Source of the DNA: Candidatus Cloacimonadota bacterium
GTDB taxonomy: Bacteria > Cloacimonadota > Cloacimonadia > Cloacimonadales > Cloacimonadaceae
Direction: 5' to 3'
Length of the DNA: 50,579 nt
Assembly: GCA_023421135.1 (NCBI GenBank)
Contig: JAEZUG010000094.1
Span: 1 to 50,579 of the forward strand
Below are positions 17,622 to 25,723 of the stretch, piece by piece. Position 1 is the stretch's first letter; each line of letters starts with the position of its first letter. Under the pieces are notes generated by a model that made no database searches, was not told the origin of the DNA, and saw nothing but the letters and a program-made list of their open reading frames with translations. A program made the position numbers and the translations under genes.

Positions 17622-19061
17622 ATGGCAAAAACATTGCTAAACCTCAAGCTCAACTACAAAGGCAAGAACCTCGATATTGCCAAATACGGCCGTGACTTTA
17701 CCAATAAGCTCTTCATCGGCTCAAGCAAGTATCTCTTTTGGCAAATCTTGGATCCCAAGTTCCCGGATAAACACCTCTTCCTCACTTCCACAGGCGGTGA
17801 TTTCTATCTCCAGCTTGTCCCCGGCAGCAAGGTTTCTTGTGTAAAGGGTGGAACGGAAGTTGATCAGGCTTATCTGACCAGCAACAAGATCCTCTCGGGC
17901 AGCAGCCTCAAGCTGAGCCCGGATATGACAGGTTCAGTCGCCCTGAACCAGGATTGGGAGATCAAGTTTGAATTCAGTGAGCCTTGGGTGAGCGTCCTGA
18001 CTGAAGAGCAGAGACAGGTTGTGGCCCAATATTCCCGCCGGGCAGAGCTCTCCAGCACAGAGAGATTCAACCGTGGCATGTTAATTGGTATCACAGCTCT
18101 GGCAATTCTCTTCATTCTGATCTACGATCTCTGGCTCAAACCTGCTGATACAGGAATAGCAGATCTGGAAGCCCGTTTACAACAAATGGCTACCAGAGTG
18201 ACTCCTGCTGTGGAGGCACAATCTTCCACCTTTGCAGCCGAAGAACCAGAGACTCCTCCCGAAACAGGCCAGGCTCAGCAACAAGCCCAGACCGCACAGC
18301 AAGCCCGTCCCGGAACTCAATCCGGAACCACCCAGGGCACTGCCGGTTCAGCCGCTGCCAGCTTTGGTTTGGGAGATTTCAATGCCAGCGCTACTCAGAG
18401 ACCTATGCAGGTCGTTGCTGTGACCGGCTCTGAAGTCTTTGGTGCCACCCGCCCCGGTGGAAGACCCGGTGGTGGTTCAGGACCCGGTGGCGGTAGCAGT
18501 GGACCAGGAAGCAGTGCAGCCGCAAACTTCAACCCCGGTGCCACTTCTGTGGCAGGTGCTGATCTTGGCTCTGTCGCTACTCGTGGACCAAACGTAGCCG
18601 GCACCAGCATCCGTCCTCAGGGTGGAGTAGCTGTTGTTACCGGTGATGCTAGCAGAGTAGCCCCGATCGGACGTCCCGTTGCCCAAACTGCAGCTCAGCA
18701 GAGCGTGAAGACCAGCTTCACGACTCAAAGCGTTACCACAGTATCTGAAGGTAGCATACAAAGTGCTCCGGCAGAGTCTCAGGCAACCTATGCCACGATC
18801 GCTGCCCGCGTGAACAGCCTCAAAGGCCGTATCAATCAGTCCTTTGTCTCCGAGTACAACGTGCAGCCCCAGGCCGGATCTGTCGCCATCACCCTTTATA
18901 TAGGTGCTGATGGTTCAGTTCGTGCCGCGGATGTCGTGCCTCAAAGCGGAGATCTGACGACTCAGTTCCTGCAGAAGGTACAGCAACAGGTGCTGACCTG
19001 GAGATTCAGCGTGTCCGAAATGGCAAAATACCGTTTCGTGATGCAATTCAGAAGAAACTAG
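17622..19061 (+). CDS. AgmX/PglI (GltG/GltJ-type) trans-envelope protein with TonB-like C-terminal domain
   Basis: 479 residues after a strong AAGGAGG site. Residues 1-120 form a beta-rich cytoplasmic domain whose layout (HLFLTSTGGDFYLQL, then G-S-K-V and a closing EIKFEF strand) resembles the FHA-like N-terminal domain of AgmX/PglI proteins. One membrane helix at about 153-170 follows. Residues 185-385 are a low-complexity Gln/Pro/Gly/Ser linker long enough to cross the periplasm. The last 90 residues match the AgmX/PglI C-terminal domain pattern (QAGSVAITLYIGADGSVRAADV ... LTWRFSV), related in design to TonB C-terminal domains. As in TonB, it should couple the TolQ/TolR motor to outer-membrane partners. 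A terminator follows at once. Family identification is by pattern recognition only. Confidence 0.85.
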   Translation: MAKTLLNLKLNYKGKNLDIAKYGRDFTNKLFIGSSKYLFWQILDPKFPDKHLFLTSTGGDFYLQLVPGSKVSCVKGGTEVDQAYLTSNKILSGSSLKLSPDMTGSVALNQDWEIKFEFSEPWVSVLTEEQRQVVAQYSRRAELSSTERFNRGMLIGITALAILFILIYDLWLKPADTGIADLEARLQQMATRVTPAVEAQSSTFAAEEPETPPETGQAQQQAQTAQQARPGTQSGTTQGTAGSAAASFGLGDFNASATQRPMQVVAVTGSEVFGATRPGGRPGGGSGPGGGSSGPGSSAAANFNPGATSVAGADLGSVATRGPNVAGTSIRPQGGVAVVTGDASRVAPIGRPVAQTAAQQSVKTSFTTQSVTTVSEGSIQSAPAESQATYATIAARVNSLKGRINQSFVSEYNVQPQAGSVAITLYIGADGSVRAADVVPQSGDLTTQFLQKVQQQVLTWRFSVSEMAKYRFVMQFRRN

Positions 19062-19079
19062 ACTCGATATAACAAACAT

Positions 19080-19113
19080 AAAGGAGCTTCACCTCAGGGT
19101 GGAGCTCCTTTTG
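19080..19113 (+). terminator. Rho-independent terminator of the motor operon
   Basis: AAAGGAGCT (from 19080) pairs with AGCTCCTTT (ending about 19111), extended inward by CACC/GGTG around loop TCAG, and is followed by a short T-run. It lies 19 bases past the stop codon of the AgmX/PglI gene. Confidence 0.85.
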
Positions 19114-19620
19114 TAGTTAATGGTTACTGGTTAATAGTGATTGCTGCGCTGTTTGTAGCTCACTTTGGGTTGTCACAACCCTCTCACTAATACGCGTTCT
19201 AGTCTTTCACGAGGCGAAACGTCATAATCGTAAATCGTACATCGCACATTCTACATTCCCTTCTATCCTGTTGATCCCGTCGATCCAGTCATCTGCGTTC
19301 TATTCTTTTCCAGTGATCAGCGTTCTATTTCTTCACGAGGATTTCAGGATTACAGGATTGGAAGGATTGTATTCATTACGGATTACACGGATTCAACAGA
19401 TTGAACAGATTTGAGCTCATTTGTGATCTTTCATTTGTGTCCATTCGTGGAAGAAAATCCTCTTGATCCAGTTGATCCAGTCATCTGCGTTCTATCATAA
19501 TCATCTGCGTCATCAGCGTTCTATTCGGTAGCTTGCCAGCGGGCGTCAGCAGCACAGCATTAACTATTAACCATTAACCATTAACTATTACCCTAATCCC
19601 CCACTTTTCAATTGACAGCC
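19114..19620. repeat. Degenerate short tandem repeats upstream of priA
   Basis: No gene. Period-7 arrays: ATCGTAA ATCGTAC ATCGCAC ATTCTAC ATTCCCT (19227-19261) and ATTAACT ATTAACC ATTAACC ATTAACT ATTACCC (19559-19593). Period-9 array: ACGGATTAC ACGGATTCA ACAGATTGA ACAGATTTG (19378-19413), continuing degenerately to about 19450. Further 9-mers of the GTCGATCCA type occur near 19270-19300 and 19465-19490. An inverted partial copy of the TTAACTATTAACC part lies at about 19117-19150. The stretch 19517-19620 is shared with 25575-25671. Confidence 0.75.
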
Positions 19621-19640
19621 TCAGACCAAAAACCAAGCTT
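19612..19640 (+). promoter_or_regulatory. Candidate priA promoter; message possibly leaderless
   Basis: TTGACA (19612-19617), 17 bases, AAGCTT (19635-19640). The ATG is only 6 bases beyond, so transcription would start about at the start codon, in keeping with the lack of any ribosome-binding site. TTGACAGCC is also the last part of the repeat block shared with tilS. Confidence 0.4.
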
Positions 19641-19646
19641 GCTTCT

Positions 19647-22016
19647 ATGTATTACTATAAGGTTCACTTGCAGATAGGCACAAAGGATTTCACCTATTGT
19701 TCCGAGACCAGGATAGTTCCGGGATTGAGGGTCTTGGTCTCGTTTAACCGTAAACTCATGCTGGGAATCTCCGGAGAAGAGATTCGGCAACTCTCAGCAA
19801 AGTCCATCCGCTATCTACCCATCGAAGAAGTGCTGGATAACCAGCCGCTTTTCAGCCCCAGCCTACTGAAGCTGGCAGAGTGGATGGCATCCTACTACCA
19901 CGCACCTTTGGGAAGAGTGCTTTTTGCCTGCCTGCCCTCCTATATGCAACCGGATCTGGATACGCAAATCCGCTGGCTGGAAGCTCAGGATCCCAGTGAC
20001 GACTGCAAAGCTCTCCGGGAACTGATTCCAGACGACAGTTTCTACAGCCTCAGCGAGCTGCACAAGGCCAATCCCCGGCTTCCTATTTACCGCCTGGCAG
20101 AGGCAGCCGAGGCATTGGGTTACGTGGAATTGAAGCGCAAACTGGCACACAAAGATAAACAGAAGACTGTGAATTACGTTCGTCTCCTGGAAAAGCTGGC
20201 GGATAGCTCCATTTTGCCTGCCAGGCAGCTCGAAGCCTATAGCCTGATCGAGACCTCCGGAGCTGAGATGCCTCTGGCAGAGCTCTCTAATCTGGTCTCC
20301 TACAGCAGCCTGAAAGCCCTGGCCAAAAAATCCATCATCGAGATCTTTCCCCGCAAGCTGGATCATCGCATGCTGATAGTACCTGGAACTGAAGCAGCCA
20401 AGAGCATCACACTGAATGCCGAACAAGTTGCCGCTATCACTGCCATTCGCGCAGGGAAGGATGAGTTCAACGTCAACCTGCTCTATGGCATCACAGGCAG
20501 TGGGAAGACCGAAGTATATCTGGAAATCATCTCAGACTACCTGGCTTCTGGCAAGGCAGTGATCTTTCTTATCCCTGAGATCGCCCTCACTCCCCAGATG
20601 GTGGATCGCTTCTCAGCCCGCTTTGGCGACAACCTTGCCATCATGCACTCCCAGCTCTCGGAAAGGGATCGTCTGGAACAATGGAAGAGGATCAAGGCCG
20701 GAGCCTGCCGTCTGGTAGTGGGAGCCCGCAGCGCCATTCTCTCTCCGGTGCAGAATCTGGGCCTGATCGTGGTGGATGAAGAACACGAGCAGAGCTACAA
20801 GCAGGACAGCAATCCCCGTTACAACGGCAGAGATATAGCAGTAGTCCGGGCGCAGATTGAAGGTGCTCAGGTGATTCTGGGCAGCGCCACTCCTTCGCTG
20901 GAATCCTGGTATAATGTGGAGCTGGGGAAGTACCGTCTGCAAAAGCTCTTGCAACGTCCGTTGAATTTCACCCTGCCCAAGGTTCGCATCATAGATCTCA
21001 GAGATGAGCAGAGGGACGACCTGCTCACCGGAGTATTGATCGATGCCATCAACCAGCGTCTGGAAAACAAGCAACAGGTAATCCTCTTTCAAAACCGCCG
21101 GGGCTATTCCTCCTTTCTGCAGTGCCTCAAATGCGGTGAGCTGGTGAAGTGCAGCAATTGCGAGATCTCCATGTATTACCATCGCGACCGGGAAGAAGTG
21201 CATTGCCACTATTGCGGCAACCATTATCCCAGCCCGCGCAAGTGCCCTTCCTGCGGAGGACATAGCTTTTCCCACGGCGCTTCCGGCACTCAGAAGCTGG
21301 AGCAGATCATCTCTCTGCTCTTTCCAGAGGCCAGACTGCTGAGGATGGATTCGGACAGCACTCGGGAACGAGACCGCTATAAACACATGTATGACAAGAT
21401 GAAAGCCCGCGAGGTGGATATCCTTCTGGGCACTCAGATGATCTCCAAAGGCCTGGATTTCCCCGGAGTGACTCTGGTGGGAATCGTGAGTGCGGATATC
21501 TCGCTGAACGTTCCGGATTTCCGTTCTGCAGAACGCACCTTTCAGCTTCTCACTCAGGTGGCAGGACGCTCCGGCAGAGGCGAAGACGCCGGCGAGGTGA
21601 TCATTCAGACCTACAATCCTACCCACTACGCAATCCGCCATGCTGCCAATCAGGACTACCCGGCTTTTGCAGCAGAGGAGATGAGCTATCGTAAAAGGCT
21701 GCTCTATCCCCCCTATTTCCGCCTGGCAAGGATAGTCTTTCAGAGCAAGGATTCCGAGCTGCTCCAGACTGAGATGGAAAGACTTGAAGCCTTTTTGGAG
21801 ACTATGCCACTTGTTGGCCAGAAAGACAGGCTGCAGCTCTTAGGCCCGGTTCCCGCTCCCTTCAGCCGCCTGAACAACCTCTTCAGGCAACATCTGATCA
21901 TCAAAGCCGCCTCTCCCGGTCTGATCCGGGAATGCCTGGCAGAGATCACGGAGAAGTTCAAGCTCCGAGGCCAGATCAGCAGCTTCATGGATGTCGATCC
22001 CCTCTCACTGATGTGA
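19647..22016 (+). CDS. priA: Primosomal protein N' (replication restart helicase PriA)
   Basis: 789-residue superfamily 2 DNA helicase that reloads the replisome at stalled forks. The N-terminal 3'-DNA-binding domain begins at MYYYKVHL. Walker A is GITGSGKTE (about residues 280-288), Walker B is VVDEEHEQSYKQ (DEEH box), and the PriA-specific NPRYNGRD follows. The zinc-binding insert has the paired Cys motifs CLKCGELVKCSNC and CHYCGNHYPSPRKCPSC. ISKGLDFPGVTLVGI and VAGRSGRG are helicase motifs V and VI. No Shine-Dalgarno sequence is visible before the ATG; the candidate promoter suggests a leaderless message. The next gene begins 7 bases downstream. Confidence 0.97.
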   Translation: MYYYKVHLQIGTKDFTYCSETRIVPGLRVLVSFNRKLMLGISGEEIRQLSAKSIRYLPIEEVLDNQPLFSPSLLKLAEWMASYYHAPLGRVLFACLPSYMQPDLDTQIRWLEAQDPSDDCKALRELIPDDSFYSLSELHKANPRLPIYRLAEAAEALGYVELKRKLAHKDKQKTVNYVRLLEKLADSSILPARQLEAYSLIETSGAEMPLAELSNLVSYSSLKALAKKSIIEIFPRKLDHRMLIVPGTEAAKSITLNAEQVAAITAIRAGKDEFNVNLLYGITGSGKTEVYLEIISDYLASGKAVIFLIPEIALTPQMVDRFSARFGDNLAIMHSQLSERDRLEQWKRIKAGACRLVVGARSAILSPVQNLGLIVVDEEHEQSYKQDSNPRYNGRDIAVVRAQIEGAQVILGSATPSLESWYNVELGKYRLQKLLQRPLNFTLPKVRIIDLRDEQRDDLLTGVLIDAINQRLENKQQVILFQNRRGYSSFLQCLKCGELVKCSNCEISMYYHRDREEVHCHYCGNHYPSPRKCPSCGGHSFSHGASGTQKLEQIISLLFPEARLLRMDSDSTRERDRYKHMYDKMKAREVDILLGTQMISKGLDFPGVTLVGIVSADISLNVPDFRSAERTFQLLTQVAGRSGRGEDAGEVIIQTYNPTHYAIRHAANQDYPAFAAEEMSYRKRLLYPPYFRLARIVFQSKDSELLQTEMERLEAFLETMPLVGQKDRLQLLGPVPAPFSRLNNLFRQHLIIKAASPGLIRECLAEITEKFKLRGQISSFMDVDPLSLM

Positions 22017-22023
22017 GGCGAGT

Positions 22024-22743
22024 ATGAAAAAACTTGACTGGCCCAAACTGATCTTCTATCTCCGGATTGTATTCATCCTCTTTTCCCTGGGTGCGGTGAT
22101 CTACAATCTGGTATCCAAAGATTGGGAGCTGATGCTCAGTTCCATCTTCACGCTCGTCCTGTTTATCTTCAGCAGCTACCTTTCCCGCAAGAACTCACTG
22201 CACCTCCCCCCTCTGTTTCAGGTCTTTATCCTTCTCTTCATTTTTGGCAGTATGTATCTGGGGGAGATCCGGGATTACTATTACAAATTCCGTTGGTGGG
22301 ATACCATGCTGCACAGCAGTTCCGCCATGATCCTGGCGCTCACCGGCTACATTATGGTCTATATCCTGAATCGTGACAAGGATATAGATCTGAAGCTCAG
22401 TCCCTTTTTCATCTCTCTCTTCAGCTTCTGTTTTGCCATGATGATAGGGGTTATCTGGGAAATCTTTGAGTATTCGGTGGATAGCCTGATCGGCGGCAAT
22501 ATGCAAAAGGCTCGAGGATTACTACCGCCTGGTGGGATTCCAGACAGCAGGCTGGGACTGATCGATACCATGAACGACCTCATCGTGGATGCTCTCGGTG
22601 CCTTTGTGGTCTCCGCTCTGGGCTATTACTATGCCAAGAAGCGCAGTCCCGGTGAAAACACCTTCACCAAGCTCAAGGACGAGATCATAGAAGAGAATCC
22701 TGAGCTCTTTGAGACACCGGATGAGCAGGAAGAAACTCAATAG
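22024..22743 (+). CDS. YjdF-like (DUF2238) integral membrane protein
   Basis: 239 residues with six or so hydrophobic helices, starting at residue 8. The pattern WWDTMLHSSSAMILALTGY, then GVIWEIFEYSVDSLIG and IDTMNDLIVDALGAFV, is typical of the YjdF/DUF2238 family, whose function is not settled. The C-terminal 30 residues are acidic and soluble (DEIIEENPELFETPDEQEE). It follows priA by 7 bases with GAGGCGAG as ribosome site, so it is probably co-transcribed with it. No functional link to replication restart is implied. Confidence 0.8.
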   Translation: MKKLDWPKLIFYLRIVFILFSLGAVIYNLVSKDWELMLSSIFTLVLFIFSSYLSRKNSLHLPPLFQVFILLFIFGSMYLGEIRDYYYKFRWWDTMLHSSSAMILALTGYIMVYILNRDKDIDLKLSPFFISLFSFCFAMMIGVIWEIFEYSVDSLIGGNMQKARGLLPPGGIPDSRLGLIDTMNDLIVDALGAFVVSALGYYYAKKRSPGENTFTKLKDEIIEENPELFETPDEQEETQ

Positions 22744-22855
22744 ACATCCGTAGAACTAGCCGCTCAACGGGTCATATTCTCCGCCAGCTGCATCAACCAT
22801 ATCCCTCCTCTTCTCTTTGCTGCAATCAAATAAATATATCAAACAAAGAAAGTTG

Positions 22856-22884
22856 TTGACAAGCACCCCAGGGTTTTTACTATT
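22856..22884 (+). promoter_or_regulatory. Candidate promoter of the TPR histidine kinase
   Basis: TTGACA at 22856-22861 with ACTATT at 22879-22884 after 17 bases. The gene's GGAG ribosome site (22891-22894) would lie at the very 5' end of the message, so the real -10 may differ. Confidence 0.35.
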
Positions 22885-22900
22885 CAAGCTGGAGTGAAAA

Positions 22901-24862
22901 ATGAAACGTGTTTTTGACGATAAAGAATTTCAGGACAGCATCCAACTGGCTAACGACATAATGCAAGCCGAGCGCCAGGAAGCGCTCCAGCTTTTAGCAA
23001 AATTGGAAGCCTACTATTCCGAAGTGGATTTTACCGACCACCCGGAAAGTGAGATCCAGACTCTCACCGGTCTGGCCAGATACCGCATTGAAGAGCGGGA
23101 GTTGCAGATTGCCGAAGACCTGATGCAGAAAGCTTTGCAGATAGCCCAGGAACACGATCTGCCGAATGAGAAGATCCGGGTCAATTCTGCTCTTGCTGTG
23201 ATCTACTCCTTGCGTGGAGAACAGGTTTCCGCCATCACGATCTGGGAGGATATGCTGGAAGACATGAGTGAAGAGCACTCAATGTGGTACACAATCCTGA
23301 CAAATCTGATCGTGGCTTATGGATACACCAAGCAGTTTTACCGCGCCATAGATCTATCCTACAAACTATTGGCTTTCTACGATACGCACGAGAATCCGGA
23401 AGGACGTTTGGTTGCGCTGATCAATCTGGGCAATGCTTACAGGCCAAAAAGTGATGCAGATAAGGCTGAGGAGTGCTATCGGGAAGCCATAAGAATCGCC
23501 ACGGAAATCAAGAACTATCCTTATCTCAGCTATGCACTCAGCAACCTGAGCATGAATCTTTCCGATCAACAGCGCCCTGAAGAAGCCCTCGAAGTGGCTC
23601 AGCAAGCTCTGGAGCTTCATAAGAACTACTTTTCCCAAGCCCATGAGGCCAGCTCTTATGCCAATATCGGCTCCATTCTCCTCAAGTCTAACCGGGATGC
23701 AGAAGCCTTGGAATACCTCTTGAAAGCTCTGGAAATATTTGGAGATTACGACGATGTTGCCGAAATCATCGGCGTGGAGCAGAACCTGGGTCAGGCTTAT
23801 ATGCGGTTGAACCGTTTTGAAGAAGCGCTGCCGCATCTCCTCAAAGGTAAGGAACTCAGTCTTTCCAAGGACTATCAACAAGCCCACATAAAAGCCTGTC
23901 AGGTGCTGGCGGAGTACTATGAGCACAAGGGCGATTTTGCCAGTATGGCAGCCGAATATAAGAGGCTGGCAGAGCTTCAATCAGAGCTCGTCGAAGAAGT
24001 GTCTTCAAACATGATCTCTCGCCAGGAATCGGAGTATCTGCGAAAAAAGATCGAGATGCAAAACGATAATCTGAAGCTTAAGAACCAGGAACTGGAAGCT
24101 TCCAATGCCCTGGTGAATAAACAAGCAGCAGAGCTTCAGGACAGTAATTCCGAGCTGCAGAATTCCCTGGACACTCTGAACAAGCTCATCTCTCTGATCT
24201 CCCACGATGTTCGTGGCCCTGCCTCCAGCATCTCTGCAGCCCTGAGAATGATCCTGGAAGACGAATTTGATGAAGACCTCAAGAAGGTTCTGATGGACGA
24301 TATGATCCGCTCCATGGATGGTATCACAGACCTTCTGACCGAGATTCTGCTCTGGATTCAATCCCGTAAATACAGCTCCGGTCTGGAAGAAATGATGCGC
24401 GAAACCGAGATTGTGCCCCTGCTCAACAGCGCTATGGAGCTGCACAAAAGCCAGGCTGGCAGAAAGAACATCACTATTCACAGAGAGTTCAGCCAGCTAC
24501 AGACCACTGCCTACACAGAGCCCATCACCCTCAAGATCGTATTGCGCAATGTGATCAGCAACGCCATTAAGTTCACACCCCAAAATGGCATGATCAAGCT
24601 AAGTGTGATTCAGACCGATACCCAGGCTATCATCATAATAGAGGACAATGGTGTGGGCATGGATCAGGAAAAGATCGATCTACTGCTGCGGCAGGAATTG
24701 CGCTCCAGCCCCGGGACAAATCAGGAAGAGGGCAGCGGGATGGGACTACAGCTCAGCCTGGGATATCTCAAACTGATGCATGCCGATCTGGAAGTGAAAA
24801 GCAGCCAGGGAATCGGAACGCTCTTTACAATCTACCTCCCGCTCAAGGCTGAGATGCTATAG
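22901..24862 (+). CDS. Soluble TPR-containing sensor histidine kinase
   Basis: 653 residues without any membrane segment. Residues about 20-360 are tetratricopeptide repeats (for example AEECYREAIRIA and ALEYLLKALEIF). A coiled coil (about 360-428) leads to the HisKA dimerisation helix with phospho-acceptor His435 in SLISHDVRGP. The HATPase domain has the N box NVISNAIKFTP, the G1 box EDNGVGM and the G2 box GSGMGLQLS. The TPR sensor suggests it reads a protein or peptide partner in the cytoplasm. No response regulator gene is adjacent, so it is an orphan kinase here. GGAG lies six bases before the ATG; it is flanked on both sides by non-coding DNA and looks monocistronic. Confidence 0.93.
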   Translation: MKRVFDDKEFQDSIQLANDIMQAERQEALQLLAKLEAYYSEVDFTDHPESEIQTLTGLARYRIEERELQIAEDLMQKALQIAQEHDLPNEKIRVNSALAVIYSLRGEQVSAITIWEDMLEDMSEEHSMWYTILTNLIVAYGYTKQFYRAIDLSYKLLAFYDTHENPEGRLVALINLGNAYRPKSDADKAEECYREAIRIATEIKNYPYLSYALSNLSMNLSDQQRPEEALEVAQQALELHKNYFSQAHEASSYANIGSILLKSNRDAEALEYLLKALEIFGDYDDVAEIIGVEQNLGQAYMRLNRFEEALPHLLKGKELSLSKDYQQAHIKACQVLAEYYEHKGDFASMAAEYKRLAELQSELVEEVSSNMISRQESEYLRKKIEMQNDNLKLKNQELEASNALVNKQAAELQDSNSELQNSLDTLNKLISLISHDVRGPASSISAALRMILEDEFDEDLKKVLMDDMIRSMDGITDLLTEILLWIQSRKYSSGLEEMMRETEIVPLLNSAMELHKSQAGRKNITIHREFSQLQTTAYTEPITLKIVLRNVISNAIKFTPQNGMIKLSVIQTDTQAIIIIEDNGVGMDQEKIDLLLRQELRSSPGTNQEEGSGMGLQLSLGYLKLMHADLEVKSSQGIGTLFTIYLPLKAEML

Positions 24863-25671
24863 ATTCGAGGTTTGAGATAGAAGTCCAGCTTCAGATAGCT
24901 CTTCGGAACCTATCGGGCATAGTATATGAACCGAGCGGGGTTGATAGTGCTCTCTCCTTCGATTCTTTTGCGAAGCCTTAACGATCCTTTAGCGATCCCT
25001 TAGCGAAAGCTAAGGAAAGGCTTATCCTGTATTAAGATATGGCTTTGCCAAGGAATTAGGGCCTAGGGGTTAGGGATTAACCGTAAGTTTGGAGCTGGGA
25101 GACTATTCCTTCTCACAAGGATTTTAGGATTAGAGGATTGGGAGGATTGTAATCATTACGGATTATACGGATTCAACAGATTGGACTGATTTGTGCTCAT
25201 TGGTGATCTTTCATTGGTGTTCATTTGTGGGAGGATTCCTTCCAATCATAATCATCTGCGTTATCTGTGTGCTATTCTATCAGGTGAATCAGGTCGATCA
25301 GAGTTATCAGAGTTCTATCTTGCTGATCCAGTCGATCCAGTCATCTGCGTTCTATCGGTATCTTGCCCGCAGGCGTCAGCAGCACAGCTCTCGTCACTCC
25401 CCCAAAAGCGACAAGATGTCGCTTCCACTATCTCTGCTTCTCTCCGTCATTCCTGCGACCGGGGTCCTCGCCAAACCGCTTGCGGTTTGGTGGGGTGGGA
25501 AGGCAGGAATCCATATTATAATGCGTCCTCGGTGGTTGAAAATCCGTGTAAATCCGTTTCATCTGTGTCATCCCCGTTCTATTCGGTAGCTTGCCCGCAG
25601 GCGTCAGCAGCGCAGCATTAACTATTAACCATTAACTATTAACTGCCAGATCCACTTTCTCATTGACAGCC
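24863..25671. repeat. Gene-free repeat region upstream of tilS
   Basis: Contains a hairpin with GAAA loop (CCTTAGC 24998-25004 with GCTAAGG 25009-25015), a period-9 array (ACGGATTAT ACGGATTCA ACAGATTGG ACTGATTTG, 25158-25193) matching the one at 19378, a hairpin GCGACA-AGA-TGTCGC (about 25408-25422), and a palindromic element at 25444-25513. The stretch 25575-25671 is a second copy of the block 19517-19620, with ATTAACT ATTAACC ATTAACT ATTAACT at 25617-25644. A partial third copy is at 25348-25388. Two overlapping open frames here only reflect these repeats. Confidence 0.75.
25444..25513. repeat. Palindromic element with TCATTCC...GGAATCCA ends
   Basis: Ends CCGTCATTCCTG and CAGGAATCCA; inner perfect stem CCAAACCGC (25471-25479) and GCGGTTTGG (25482-25490). 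Same architecture as 660-734, 805-867 and 1267-1329, with a different inner stem. Confidence 0.75.
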
Positions 25672-25691
25672 AGAGCCTTTTCTGAAAGTCT
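25663..25691 (+). promoter_or_regulatory. Candidate promoter of the tilS operon
   Basis: TTGACA (25663-25668), 17 bases, AAGTCT (25686-25691). The ATG at 25724 follows with GAGGAG in between. TTGACAGCC closes the repeat block also found before priA. Confidence 0.45.
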
Positions 25692-25723
25692 AGTAAATCA
25701 GTCTGAACTCATGAGGAGACGAA

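Noticed and set aside
15709..19061. Ordinary TonB-ExbB-ExbD or Tol-Pal system
   Set aside because: The last protein has an N-terminal cytoplasmic domain and an AgmX-type end, there are two different ExbD-like proteins, and tolB, pal and TonB-dependent receptor genes are absent nearby. Kept as the main alternative.
25191..25621. Two overlapping plus-strand open frames of about 130-140 codons
   Set aside because: They lie wholly in degenerate tandem repeats and a palindromic element; the peptides (repeated SYQSS, QSIQSS) just mirror the repeats.
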